From DATFEN01 sp035691285 (GTDB lineage: Bacteria > Acidobacteriota > Vicinamibacteria > Fen-336), in the NCBI GenBank assembly GCA_035691285.1, contig DASSJI010000090.1:1-38237 (forward strand): a stretch of 38,237 bases of DNA. The letters run 5' to 3'. Below, piece after piece: positions 17,222 through 27,825 of the stretch. The translations under genes were made by a program, and so were the position numbers. The first letter of the stretch is position 1, and each line of letters begins with the position of its first letter. The notes under the pieces were generated by a model. That model saw nothing but the letters and a program-made list of their open reading frames with translations, made no database searches and was not told the DNA's origin.

Positions 17222-17251
17222 TTGATCGCTCGGCGGCCGCGGGTCTAGACT
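17222..17251 (+). promoter_or_regulatory. Promoter TTGATC-N18-TAGACT of kgd, leaderless
   Basis: TTGATC (17222-17227), an 18-base spacer and TAGACT (17246-17251) precede the ATG at 17261 by 9 bases. No Shine-Dalgarno sequence is present, so the kgd transcript probably begins at or very near its start codon. Confidence 0.5.
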
Positions 17252-17260
17252 CGCTGTCCC

Positions 17261-20200
17261 ATGTCGACCGCGATCGATCCGCTGCTGGAGTCCCTGGTCA
17301 GCGACTTCGGGGGAAACTACGTCTTCGCTCTCGACCTCCTCGAGCAGTACCGTCGGGACCGCGAATCCGTGGACGCGACCTGGCGCGAGTACTTCGATCG
17401 GCTCTCGGGAAGGGCGAATGATGCCGTCGAAGGGTCCAGGGCCCCGGCCCCCGAAAGCGCGCCCGCCGCGAAGGGCGAGATCACGGTCGTCCCGGCTGCC
17501 GCGCCGGCGGTTCGCTCGAAGGCCCTCGTCGTGCCCGCGATCCTGCCCGGCGACATCGCCCAGCCCATCCGGGGCGGCGCCGTGCGCATCGTCGAGAACA
17601 TGGAGGCGAGCCTCACCATCCCGACGGCGACGTCGGTGCGCACCGTCCCGGTCCGGACGCTGGAGGAGAACCGCCGTTTGCTGAACAAGCACCGTGACGC
17701 GACGGGCGGCAGCAAGATCAGCTTCACCCACGTCATCGCGTGGGCGATCCTGCGCGCCCTCGACGCGTTCCCGCGCCTGAACGACGCCTATGCGGAGCTG
17801 GAGGGGCAGCCGCACCGCATCCAGCGCGACTCGGTCCGCCTCGGGCTCGCCGTCGACGTGCAGAAGAAGGACGGCTCGCGCACGCTGCTCGTCCCGAACC
17901 TGAAGGACGCCCAGAAGCTCGACTTCGCGGCGTTCCTCAAGGCCTACGACGAGCTGGTCTCCCGCGCACGCAAGGGCGCCGTCACGCCCGACGACTTCAT
18001 GGGAACCACCGTGTCCCTGACGAACCCCGGCACCGTCGGCACGACCTCCTCGGCGCCGCGCCTCATGCCGGGGCAGGGCGTCATCATCGCCACGGGCGCC
18101 CTGGACTACCCGGCCGAGTACCGCTCCATGGCGTCCCGCACGCTCTCGCTCCTGGGCATCTCGAAGGTGATGACCCTGACCTCGACGTACGACCACCGCA
18201 TCATCCAGGGCGCCGAGTCGGGGATGTTCCTGGCGCGGATGGAGGACCTGCTCAAGGGCGACGACGGCTTCTACGAGCGCATCTTCGAGGACCTCAAGGT
18301 CCCGCACCGGCCGGTGCGCTGGGAGATCGACGTCGCGCCGGGCATCGGCGGCCCGGCCGGGGGCCGCGAGGAGATCGAGAAGCAGGCCCGCGTGCTCCAG
18401 CTCATCCACAACTACCGCGTGCGCGGCCACCTGGTCTCGGACCTCGACCCCCTCGACAGCAAGCGCGCCCCGCACAAGGACCTCGACCCGGCCACCTACG
18501 GCCTCACGATGTGGGACCTCGACCGCGAGTTCATCACCAACGGGCTGTCCGGGCGCGACCGCGCGACGCTGCGCGAGATCATCGAGACGCTGCGCGACAC
18601 GTACTGCGGGACCCTGGGCATCGAGTACATGTACATCGCGGATCCGGAGCGCAAGGAGTGGCTGCAGGAGCGCATGGAGCAGGCCCGCAACCGCCTGCCG
18701 CTGACGGCCGCGGAGCGCAAGCGGATCCTGGAGAAGCTGCTCGAGGCCGAGAGCTTCGAGCGCTTCCTGCACGCCCGCTTCATCGGCCACAAGCGCTTTT
18801 CCCTCGAGGGCTGCGAGGCGCTGATCCCGCTGCTCGACCGCATCCTCAACGACGCGGCCCGGGGCGGCGTAAAGGAGGCCGTGATCGGGATGGCCCACCG
18901 TGGCCGCCTCAACGTCCTCGCCAACACGGTGAAGAAGTCCCTGGCCCAGATCTTCTCGGAGTTCGAGGGCAACGTGGACCCCGACTCGATCCAGGGCTCG
19001 GGGGACGTGAAGTACCACCTGGGGGCGACCGGCGAGCACCGCGCGCCGACCGGCGAGACGCTCGCCGTGTCGGTGGCGCCGAACCCCAGCCATCTCGAGT
19101 TCGTGAACCCCGTCGTGGAGGGCATGGTCCGCGCGAAGCAGGACGCCATGGGCGACGCGTCGCGGGAGCGGGTCCTGCCGATCCTGCTCCACGGCGACGC
19201 GGCGGTGGCGGGTCAGGGGATCGTGGCGGAGACCTTGAACCTCGCCGGGCTCGAGGGCTACTGGACCGGCGGCACGATCCACGTCGTCGTCAACAACCAG
19301 ATCGGGTTCACCACGCTGCCCCAGGACGCGCGCTCGTCCACGTACTGCACCGACGTCGCGAAGATGGTCCACGCGCCGGTCTTCCACGTGAACGGCGACG
19401 ACCCCGAGGCGGTCGCCTGGGCCGCGGCGCTGGCCCTCGAATACCGGCAGCGCTTCAAGAAGGACGTGATGATCGACCTCGTCGGCTACCGCCGCTGGGG
19501 CCACAACGAGGGCGACGAGCCGAGCTACACCCAGCCGATCATGTACGCCAAGATCAAGAGCCACCCCTCCGTGGCCACGATCTACGGGGAGCAGGGCCTG
19601 CGCGGCGGCTGGGTCGCGCGCGAGGAGCTCGACGCCCTGTGGGCGGAGAAGAAGGCGGCCATGCAGCGGGGCGGCGAGGGGGGAGGCCTGTCCGTCATTG
19701 CCCGCCGGCCCCCCACGGAGCCGCCGGCGGTGGACGGCGCGGCGATGCGGGCGCGCCTCAAGGCCGTGCTGGGCGCGCTCAGCACGCTGCCCGAGAGCTT
19801 CGAGATCCATCCGAAGCTCGTGCCGTTCGTGAAGGCGCGCGGCGAGCTGCTCGAGGGCAGGGGGGCCGTGGACTGGGCGACCGCCGAGTCCCTGGCGTGG
19901 GGCACGCTGCTCCTCGAGGGCGTGCCGGTGCGCCTCTCCGGCCAGGATGTGGGCCGCGGCACCTTCAGCCAGCGTCATGCCGTCCTGTACGACACGCGGA
20001 CAGCCCGGGAGTACGTGCCCCTCAACTCCATCGCCCCCGCCGGCACGCGCTTCGAGGTCCACGACAGCCTGCTTTCCGAAGCCGCCGTGATGGGCTTCGA
20101 GTACGGATACGCCGTCGCCGAGCATCGAGCCCTGGTCATGTGGGAGGCGCAGTTCGGCGACTTCTTCAACGGCGCCCAGGTCATCGTCGATCAGTTCTTC

Positions 20201-20902
20201 GCCGCGTCGGAGACCAAGTGGGGCCAGCCCCACGGCCTCGTGCTGCTGCTCCCCCACGGGCACGAGGGCCAGGGCCCCGAGCACTCGAGCGGGCGCATCG
20301 AGCGCTTCCTCAACCTGTGCGCCGAGGACAACATGCGGGTGCTGTACCCGTCGACGCCGGCCTCCTTCTTCCACCTGCTCCGCTGGCAGGGCCGCGCCGC
20401 CGTCGAGAAGCCGATGGTCGTGTTCACGCCCAAGTCCCTCCTGCGTCACCCGCGCTGCGTCGCGAGCCTCGAGGAGCTCGCCGAGGGGCGCTTCCGGCCC
20501 GTCCTCGACGACCGGGGCGCCACGCCGGCGAAGGTCCGCCGCGTGGTCCTCACCAGCGGCAAGCTCTACTACGACCTGCTCAAGGGGCAGGAGGACGCCG
20601 GCGCCAGCCACGTCGCCCTGGTGCGGCTCGAGCAGCTCTATCCCGTGCCCGGGGCCGAGCTGGTCGAGGCCCTGGCGCGCTACCCGGCGGGCGCCGAGCT
20701 GGTGTGGGCCCAGGAGGAGCCGCGCAACATGGGCGCCTGGCGCTTCGTCCGCGAGCAGTTCCTCGAGGGCGGCTTCGGGGACCCCGGCCGTCGCATCCCG
20801 CGCTACGTCGGCCGCGACCAGAGCGCCGCCCCGGCGCCCGGCTCCCACAAGATCCACCTGCTCGAGCAGGAGGCGATCGTGCGGGAGGCGCTGGCCCCGT
20901 AG
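17261..20902 (+). CDS. kgd: KGD-type multifunctional 2-oxoglutarate decarboxylase/dehydrogenase E1 with fused succinyltransferase domain
   Basis: A 1213-residue TCA-cycle enzyme. The order is: E1 N-terminal segment (about 1-50, 'DFGGNYVFALDLLEQYRRD'); a linker; an E2-type acyltransferase domain (about 90-340) with the catalytic 'DHRIIQG' at 311-317; then a full thiamine-diphosphate E1 domain. E1 motifs include 'HNYRVRGHL' (383-391), 'GMAHRGRLNVL', 'GDAAVAGQG' (about 645), 'VVNNQIGFTT', 'GHNEGDEP' (about 747), 'GQDVGRGTFSQRH' and 'HGHEGQGPEHSS'. There is no lipoyl domain. This is the mycobacterial KGD/SucA architecture (about 1230 residues), which decarboxylates 2-oxoglutarate and passes the succinyl group to a partner lipoyl protein or releases a semialdehyde/hydroxy-keto product. 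No E2 or E3 gene lies nearby. Confidence 0.93.
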   Translation: MSTAIDPLLESLVSDFGGNYVFALDLLEQYRRDRESVDATWREYFDRLSGRANDAVEGSRAPAPESAPAAKGEITVVPAAAPAVRSKALVVPAILPGDIAQPIRGGAVRIVENMEASLTIPTATSVRTVPVRTLEENRRLLNKHRDATGGSKISFTHVIAWAILRALDAFPRLNDAYAELEGQPHRIQRDSVRLGLAVDVQKKDGSRTLLVPNLKDAQKLDFAAFLKAYDELVSRARKGAVTPDDFMGTTVSLTNPGTVGTTSSAPRLMPGQGVIIATGALDYPAEYRSMASRTLSLLGISKVMTLTSTYDHRIIQGAESGMFLARMEDLLKGDDGFYERIFEDLKVPHRPVRWEIDVAPGIGGPAGGREEIEKQARVLQLIHNYRVRGHLVSDLDPLDSKRAPHKDLDPATYGLTMWDLDREFITNGLSGRDRATLREIIETLRDTYCGTLGIEYMYIADPERKEWLQERMEQARNRLPLTAAERKRILEKLLEAESFERFLHARFIGHKRFSLEGCEALIPLLDRILNDAARGGVKEAVIGMAHRGRLNVLANTVKKSLAQIFSEFEGNVDPDSIQGSGDVKYHLGATGEHRAPTGETLAVSVAPNPSHLEFVNPVVEGMVRAKQDAMGDASRERVLPILLHGDAAVAGQGIVAETLNLAGLEGYWTGGTIHVVVNNQIGFTTLPQDARSSTYCTDVAKMVHAPVFHVNGDDPEAVAWAAALALEYRQRFKKDVMIDLVGYRRWGHNEGDEPSYTQPIMYAKIKSHPSVATIYGEQGLRGGWVAREELDALWAEKKAAMQRGGEGGGLSVIARRPPTEPPAVDGAAMRARLKAVLGALSTLPESFEIHPKLVPFVKARGELLEGRGAVDWATAESLAWGTLLLEGVPVRLSGQDVGRGTFSQRHAVLYDTRTAREYVPLNSIAPAGTRFEVHDSLLSEAAVMGFEYGYAVAEHRALVMWEAQFGDFFNGAQVIVDQFFAASETKWGQPHGLVLLLPHGHEGQGPEHSSGRIERFLNLCAEDNMRVLYPSTPASFFHLLRWQGRAAVEKPMVVFTPKSLLRHPRCVASLEELAEGRFRPVLDDRGATPAKVRRVVLTSGKLYYDLLKGQEDAGASHVALVRLEQLYPVPGAELVEALARYPAGAELVWAQEEPRNMGAWRFVREQFLEGGFGDPGRRIPRYVGRDQSAAPAPGSHKIHLLEQEAIVREALAP

Positions 20903-20929
20903 CGGGCGCAAGCCCTTCGCCGCGCAGCA

Positions 20930-20968
20930 CCGGCGCGGGAAGAAGTTGCGGAAAGTTCGCCGCGCCGG
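20930..20968 (+). terminator. Candidate hairpin downstream of kgd
   Basis: A perfect 9-base inverted repeat (CCGGCGCGG at 20930-20938, CCGCGCCGG at 20960-20968) with a 21-base loop lies 28 bases after the kgd stop. There is no T-run. A second small hairpin (CCGGCCC 20996-21002 / GGGCCGG 21011-21017) lies just before the ribosome-binding site of the next gene. Either could limit read-through. Confidence 0.4.
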
Positions 20969-21030
20969 GCCTTCCCGCACCAGCTTGCAGCCGGTCCGGC
21001 CCTTGCACTCGGGCCGGTGGGAGGCGAGCC

Positions 21031-21510
21031 ATGGGCGAGACGGACCGGATCTGGGACATGCTCCAGCGGGCCTACGCGGGCAACGCCTGGCACGGGCCGG
21101 CGCTCTCCGAGCTGCTGCAGAGCGTGACCGCGACCCAGGCCGCCGCGCGACCGATCCCCGAGGCGCACACGATCTGGGAGACGGCGCGGCACCTCACGGC
21201 CCTCGAGGATGCGGTGACTCGGCGGCTGCAGGGCCAGCCGGTCGGCGAACTGCCGCCCGACCAGGACTGGCCGCGGATCGAGGACACGAGTCCGGCGGCT
21301 TGGCGGCGCACCCTGGAGGATTTCGAGGGCGGCCACCGCCGCCTCCGCAGGGCGTTGTCCGGCTTCCCGGATTCTCGGCTCGACGACGTGGTGCCTGGCC
21401 GCGACTATCCCTTCTACTTGATGCTCCACGGCGTCGTGGAGCACGAGCTCTACCACTCGGGCCAGATCGTGGTCTTGATGCAGGCCCAGGGCCTGACGCC
21501 TCGCGGCTGA
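21031..21510 (+). CDS. DinB/YfiT-like putative metalloenzyme
   Basis: A 159-residue four-helix-bundle protein of the DinB superfamily. The family binds a divalent metal through three His; here His54 ('TARHLTALED'), His138 and His142 ('HGVVEHELYHSGQ') are in the expected places. 'HTIWETARHLTALEDAVTRR' (46-65) is the typical first helix. Members include thiol-dependent transferases (bacillithiol or mycothiol S-transferase-like) and many of unknown role; the substrate is not evident. ATG 21031 has a good Shine-Dalgarno GGGAGG (21019-21024) at 6 bases, unlike the leaderless genes around it. It may be read from the kgd promoter. It is convergent with the NtrC-type regulator gene, whose stop is 26 bases away. 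Confidence 0.8.
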   Translation: MGETDRIWDMLQRAYAGNAWHGPALSELLQSVTATQAAARPIPEAHTIWETARHLTALEDAVTRRLQGQPVGELPPDQDWPRIEDTSPAAWRRTLEDFEGGHRRLRRALSGFPDSRLDDVVPGRDYPFYLMLHGVVEHELYHSGQIVVLMQAQGLTPRG

Positions 21511-21535
21511 GTTCCTGACCCCGGGTCGCCGGCTC

Positions 21536-22882
21536 TTAGAGCCCCAGCCTCTTCATCCAGCGGTGCAGTGTCCGCGGCGAGACGCCGAGGAGCTTCGCGG
21601 CCTCGGCTCGCCGCCAGCGCGCGCGCTCGAGGGCGCCGCGAACCTGCGCCGCTTCGAGGGCGGTCCGGGGCGGGGCGAGGCGCTCTGGCGCCGGGACCGC
21701 CGTCGCCTCGGCGGCTCCGCGCTCGAGGATCTCGGGCGGGAGGTCCCCGGCGTCGATGACGTCCCCCGAGGCCAGCAGGCCGGCCCGCTCCACGGCGAAG
21801 CGCAGCTCGCGGACGTTGCCCGGCCAGTCGTGGGCCTGCAGGGCGGCGACCGCCTCGGGCGAGAGGCGCTTCGGGGAGGACAGCCGCTCCGCGAAGGCCT
21901 CGGCGAGCAGGGGGATGTCCTCGGGCCGCGAACGCAAGGGAGGCGCCACCACGCGGACGCCGCGGATGCGGTAGTAGAGGTCCTTGCGGAAGCGCCCGCG
22001 CTCCATCTCGTGCTTCAGGTCGCGGTTCGTGGCCGCGACCAGGCGGAAGTCGGCGCGTCGCTTGCGAGTCGCCCCGACTCGGTAGAAGGTGCCGGTGTCG
22101 AGCACGCGCAGCAGCTTGGTCTGGAGCTCCGGCGACATCTCGCCCACCTCGTCCAGGAACAGCGTGCCGCCGTCGGCGATCTCGACGAGGCCCGGCTTCT
22201 CGCCGGCGGCCCCCGTGAACGCGCCCTTCTCGTGGCCGAACAGCTCGCTCTCCAGGAGGGCTGCCGCCACGGCGGCGCAATTCAGGTCCACGAACGCGCG
22301 CTGGCCGCGCGGCGATACGCGATGGAGGTGCTGCGCGAGCAGCTCCTTGCCGACCCCGCTCTCGCCCTCGATGAGCACGGGCGTCGTGGCCGCGGCCACC
22401 CGCTCGAGGGTCGTGATCACCTCGCGCAGGGCCGCCGAGCGGGTCAGGAGCGCCTCGTCGGCGTGCAGGGAGCGGCTCATCTGGAAGCGCAGGCGGCGGT
22501 TCTCGCGCTCCAGCAGGGCCTTCTCCCCGGCCCTCTCGACGCGCACCGCGAGCTCGGCGAAGTTCGGCGGCTTGGTCAGGTAGTCGAAGGCGCCCAGCCG
22601 CATGGCCTCGATCGCCGACTCGACGTTGGCGAAGCCCGTGACGATGATGGTCTCGAGGCCTGGGTGGTTCCGGCGGATCCGGGCGAGCAGCTCGATGCCG
22701 CGGGCGTCGGGCAGCTTCAGGTCGAGGAGGAGGACATCCCACTCGGCGTCCTTCAAGGCACGCTCCGCCGCGCGCCCCGTGGGGCACACCTTCAGCTCGT
22801 GGCCGCGCTCCTCCAGGTAGCGGGCCACCGTCTTCGCGTACGTGGCTTCGTCCTCGGCGAGTAGGATCCGATAGCGGCTCAT
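21536..22882 (-). CDS. NtrC-family sigma-54-dependent response regulator
   Basis: A 448-residue regulator with three parts. The receiver domain (1-120) has phospho-acceptor Asp54 in 'LLLDLKLPDA', with Thr82 and Lys104. The AAA+ domain (about 140-365) has Walker A 'GESGVGKE' (173-180), the sigma-54 contact 'GAFTGA' (220-225), Walker B 'LFLDEVGE' (241-248) and 'LRSRPEDIP'. The Fis-type helix-turn-helix is C-terminal (about 424-448, 'AAKLLGVSPRTLHRW'). All catalytic features look intact, so it should activate sigma-54 promoters when phosphorylated. It is the third gene of the phosphoesterase/kinase/regulator operon; its ATG overlaps the kinase stop (ATGA). Confidence 0.93.
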   Translation of the reverse strand: MSRYRILLAEDEATYAKTVARYLEERGHELKVCPTGRAAERALKDAEWDVLLLDLKLPDARGIELLARIRRNHPGLETIIVTGFANVESAIEAMRLGAFDYLTKPPNFAELAVRVERAGEKALLERENRRLRFQMSRSLHADEALLTRSAALREVITTLERVAAATTPVLIEGESGVGKELLAQHLHRVSPRGQRAFVDLNCAAVAAALLESELFGHEKGAFTGAAGEKPGLVEIADGGTLFLDEVGEMSPELQTKLLRVLDTGTFYRVGATRKRRADFRLVAATNRDLKHEMERGRFRKDLYYRIRGVRVVAPPLRSRPEDIPLLAEAFAERLSSPKRLSPEAVAALQAHDWPGNVRELRFAVERAGLLASGDVIDAGDLPPEILERGAAEATAVPAPERLAPPRTALEAAQVRGALERARWRRAEAAKLLGVSPRTLHRWMKRLGL

Positions 22883-23943
22883 GCGGCGTGGGCCTTCAAC
22901 AGGACCCGGAACCAGGCGCCCTTGCCGCGCCGCGGCCGGTGCAGCAGCTCGCCGCCGCGGCCGCGCACCAGGCTGCGCGCGATCGGCAGGCCGAGCCCAG
23001 TGCCCTCGCCGGGGCTGGTCGTGAAGAACGGCTCGAAGATGCGGTCCCGAACCGGCTCCGGCACGCCGGGCCCCGTGTCGAGGACGTCGAGGGTGATGTC
23101 GTTCCCGGCCGCCGCGGCCCGCAGCGTGAGCTTCCCGGCGCCCTGCATCGCCCGGGCCGCGTTCATCGAAAGGGCCACGACGACCTGCTGGAGGAAGTCG
23201 GGCTCGATGGAGGCCGGAGGCAGGCCGCGGGGCAGCCGCGCGACGACCTCGACGCCCGTGAAGGCGGGATGCCGCTCGAGGAGCTTGAGCGCCGCACTCA
23301 CGGTGGCGGCGACGTCAGCGACGGCGCTGGGGTGGTGACGGGCCGCGCCGAGCAGCGACTTGAGCAGCCGCTCGCAGCGGGTGACCTCCTTCCACACCAT
23401 CTCGCCGAACTCCCGGGCGTCGCGACGGTCCGCCTCGTCGGGCGCCCGGGAGGCGATCGCCGCGAGGGTCTCGGCGCAGCCCGAGATGGCCGCCAGCGGA
23501 TTCGAGATCTCGTGGACCACGCCAGCCACCTGCTGGCCGAGGAAGGCCAGGCGGTCCGAGGCGATGAGCCGCATCTCGAGCGCCCTGCGCTCCGTGACGT
23601 CCTCGAACGTGCACAGGACGTGGCTGACGCGGGCGCCGTCGAAGACCGGCAGCCGGCGCACGTGGACGAGCCGCCCCCGCCGCGACTCGAGCGTGCTCTC
23701 GTGCGGGCGGCCCGTGCGCAGCACCTCTTCCAGCACCGGACGCGCGGCCCGGAAGCCCCGGGGCGCGAGGATCGCCTTGAGCGGCCGGCCGATCGCCTTC
23801 TCCCGCGGCCGGCCCAGAGGCCCTTGCTCGCGCCCCCGGTTCCACGCCACGACCCGCAGCTCGCGGTCGACGACGTAGAGGCTCAGGGGGATCGCGTCGA
23901 GGACCGCCGCCCCGAGGCCCGAGAACGAGTCCGGCGCGCCCAT
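22879..23943 (-). CDS. PAS-domain sensor histidine kinase (NtrB-like, soluble)
   Basis: A 354-residue kinase without obvious membrane helices, so probably a cytoplasmic sensor. A PAS domain (about 8-120, 'LDAIPLSLYVVDRELRVVAWN' region and 'FEDVTERR') precedes the HisKA helix with phospho-acceptor His144 ('GVVHEISNPL'). The HATPase domain has the N-box Asn261 ('LSMNAARAM'), the G1 box 'DTGPG' (289-293), the F-box 'FEPFFTT' and the G2 box 'GTGLGL' (314-319). It should phosphorylate the NtrC-type regulator encoded by the overlapping downstream gene. Its ATG overlaps the stop of the phosphoesterase gene by one base (TGATG). The signal is unknown. Confidence 0.92.
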   Translation of the reverse strand: MGAPDSFSGLGAAVLDAIPLSLYVVDRELRVVAWNRGREQGPLGRPREKAIGRPLKAILAPRGFRAARPVLEEVLRTGRPHESTLESRRGRLVHVRRLPVFDGARVSHVLCTFEDVTERRALEMRLIASDRLAFLGQQVAGVVHEISNPLAAISGCAETLAAIASRAPDEADRRDAREFGEMVWKEVTRCERLLKSLLGAARHHPSAVADVAATVSAALKLLERHPAFTGVEVVARLPRGLPPASIEPDFLQQVVVALSMNAARAMQGAGKLTLRAAAAGNDITLDVLDTGPGVPEPVRDRIFEPFFTTSPGEGTGLGLPIARSLVRGRGGELLHRPRRGKGAWFRVLLKAHAA

Positions 23944-24743
23944 CAGGCCGGCAGATCCCGCTCGGAGAGCAGCAGCCGCTCGATGGAGCGGGCGCGTCCG
24001 GTCTGGGGATCGGCATCGATCACGACGGCGGCGAGGCGGGGATCGCCCTTGGCGGTCTCGAAGCGCGTCGGCATGCCCGTGAGGAAGCGCTGGATGATCG
24101 GCTCCTTCTCGACGCCGATCACGGAGTCGTAGGGGCCGGTCATCCCGATGTCCGAGCAGTAGCCGGTCCCCTTGGGCAGCACGCGCTGGTCACAGGTCGG
24201 CACGTGGGTGTGGGTGCCCACCACGGCGGTCGCGAGGCCGTCGAGGTAGTAGGCGATCGCCATCTTCTCCGAGGTGGCCTCTCCGTGCATGTCCACGATG
24301 ACGATCCTGGCCTCCTTGCGGAGGCGCTCCACCTCGGCCAGGCCGACCCGGAACGGGTCGTCCATGGCGCCGTTCATGAAGACGCGGCCCGAGAGGTTGA
24401 GGGTGGCGACGGGCACGCCCGAGTCCTTGCCCTTCCCCACGTGGCTGCCCCGGCCGGGCTGGGCGGGAGGATAGTTCGCGGGGCGCAGCAGCTCGGGCAT
24501 CTGCGCGACCCAGGGGAGGATCTCCTTCTTGTCCCAGATATGGTTGCCCGACGTCATGCAGTCGACGCCCAGGCCGCGGATCTCGTCGCACACGTCCTTC
24601 GTGACGCCGAAGCCCCCCGCGGCGTTCTCCACGTTCGCGATGCAGTAGTCCACGTCGTGCTCGCGGAACACGTGGGGCAGCGCCCTCCTCATGATGCCGC
24701 GGCCGGGACTTCCCACGACGTCGCCGACCACGAGGATCTTCAC
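23943..24743 (-). CDS. ymdB: YmdB-like (TIGR00282) metallophosphoesterase
   Basis: A 266-residue cytoplasmic metallophosphoesterase. Metal ligands are visible: Asp8 ('VVGDVVGSPG'), Glu39-Asn40 ('VENAAGG'), Asn67-His68 ('SGNHIWDKK'), His in 'VDMHGEATSEK', and the two His of 'GTHTHVPTCD'. Length and motifs match the TIGR00282/YmdB family, which in Bacillus subtilis hydrolyses 2',3'-cyclic nucleotides and affects the motility-biofilm choice. Here it opens an operon with a histidine kinase and NtrC-type regulator, with one-base overlap at its stop. The start is GTG 24743, 6 bases after TAGGCT. Confidence 0.9.
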   Translation of the reverse strand: MKILVVGDVVGSPGRGIMRRALPHVFREHDVDYCIANVENAAGGFGVTKDVCDEIRGLGVDCMTSGNHIWDKKEILPWVAQMPELLRPANYPPAQPGRGSHVGKGKDSGVPVATLNLSGRVFMNGAMDDPFRVGLAEVERLRKEARIVIVDMHGEATSEKMAIAYYLDGLATAVVGTHTHVPTCDQRVLPKGTGYCSDIGMTGPYDSVIGVEKEPIIQRFLTGMPTRFETAKGDPRLAAVVIDADPQTGRARSIERLLLSERDLPA

Positions 24744-24749
24744 GCCCCG

Positions 24750-24799
24750 AGCCTAGCAGGGCCGCTCCGGGCTTACCACCTCCGGGGCGGTGATAAGAT
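24750..24799. promoter_or_regulatory. Back-to-back promoters of ymdB and the GAF gene
   Basis: Minus strand: TGGTAA (24778-24773), 17 bases, TAGGCT (24755-24750), 6 bases, GTG 24743. Plus strand: TAAGAT (24794-24799), 11 bases before ATG 24811, with TTACCA (24773-24778) 15 bases upstream as a possible -35. The same six bases could serve both directions. Both transcripts would be nearly leaderless. Confidence 0.4.
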
Positions 24800-24810
24800 C
24801 GCCGCTCCGC

Positions 24811-25374
24811 ATGATCTCCGTCGAGCACGAGCTGCTTCGCCTCGTCGCGGCCGTCGGCGAGCGGGGCGCCGCCGGCATGCGGGAGACGCTGGCCGAGATC
24901 CTCGGAGCCACGGCCCCCTTCGACAGCGGCGAGATCGCGTTCCTGCGCAACGGCGAGGTGGTGCGCTGGGCCCTGGGAGCCACCCAGGGCCCGGTGGCGG
25001 GCGACGACCTCGTGCGGCACGTCGTCAACCACCCCGTGAGCCTGCGCATCGACCATCTGCTCGAGGCCGAGCCGTTTCCGGCGACGCACGAGCGGCTCGA
25101 GGCGGCCGGCCTGCGGTCGCTGCTGGTCCTGCCCATCACCGCCCGGGAAGGCTTCGAGGGCGCGATCGTCCTGGCACGCGAGTACGGCTGGGCCTTCGCA
25201 GGCGCGTCGCTGCGTCGCCTCGAGCCCGTCGCCGCCATGGTCGGGCTGCTGCTGGCCGTGGCGCAGAAGCTGACGAACGGCACGGCGAGGAAGAGACGGG
25301 CCGACAGGAAGCCACGAGCGACAGGCCAACCGCAGGACCAGCCGTCATTGAGCGACGGAGACGCGCCGCACTGA
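24811..25374 (+). CDS. Single GAF-like domain protein
   Basis: A 187-residue soluble protein. Residues about 10-150 look like one GAF domain ('LAEILGATAPFDSGEIAFL' at the start, 'LRSLLVLPITAREGFEGAIVL' near the end). These domains bind small ligands or mediate dimerisation. There is no attached output domain, and the last 40 residues are a basic, low-complexity tail (Lys/Arg then Gln/Ser/Pro). ATG 24811 is chosen because a TAAGAT box lies 11 bases upstream; an in-frame ATG at 24790 would precede that box. It diverges from the ymdB/kinase/regulator operon, so a link to that signalling pathway is possible but unproven. It is convergent with lon. Confidence 0.65.
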   Translation: MISVEHELLRLVAAVGERGAAGMRETLAEILGATAPFDSGEIAFLRNGEVVRWALGATQGPVAGDDLVRHVVNHPVSLRIDHLLEAEPFPATHERLEAAGLRSLLVLPITAREGFEGAIVLAREYGWAFAGASLRRLEPVAAMVGLLLAVAQKLTNGTARKRRADRKPRATGQPQDQPSLSDGDAPH

Positions 25375-25398
25375 GCGATTCGCCGGCCGCCGCCGATC

Positions 25399-27821
<2,423 letters not shown>

Positions 27822-27825
<4 letters not shown>

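Noticed and set aside
15968..20980. A 1670-codon open frame on the minus strand
   Set aside because: Only the part below about 17221 has protein-like motifs (beta-lactamase fold). The rest is antisense to kgd, with the His/Leu/Arg/Glu-rich composition typical of GC-rich shadow frames.
17740..21510. A 1256-codon plus-strand frame overlapping kgd
   Set aside because: It is out of frame with kgd, which shows full enzyme motifs. Only its last 160 codons, from 21031, are a real gene (DinB-like).
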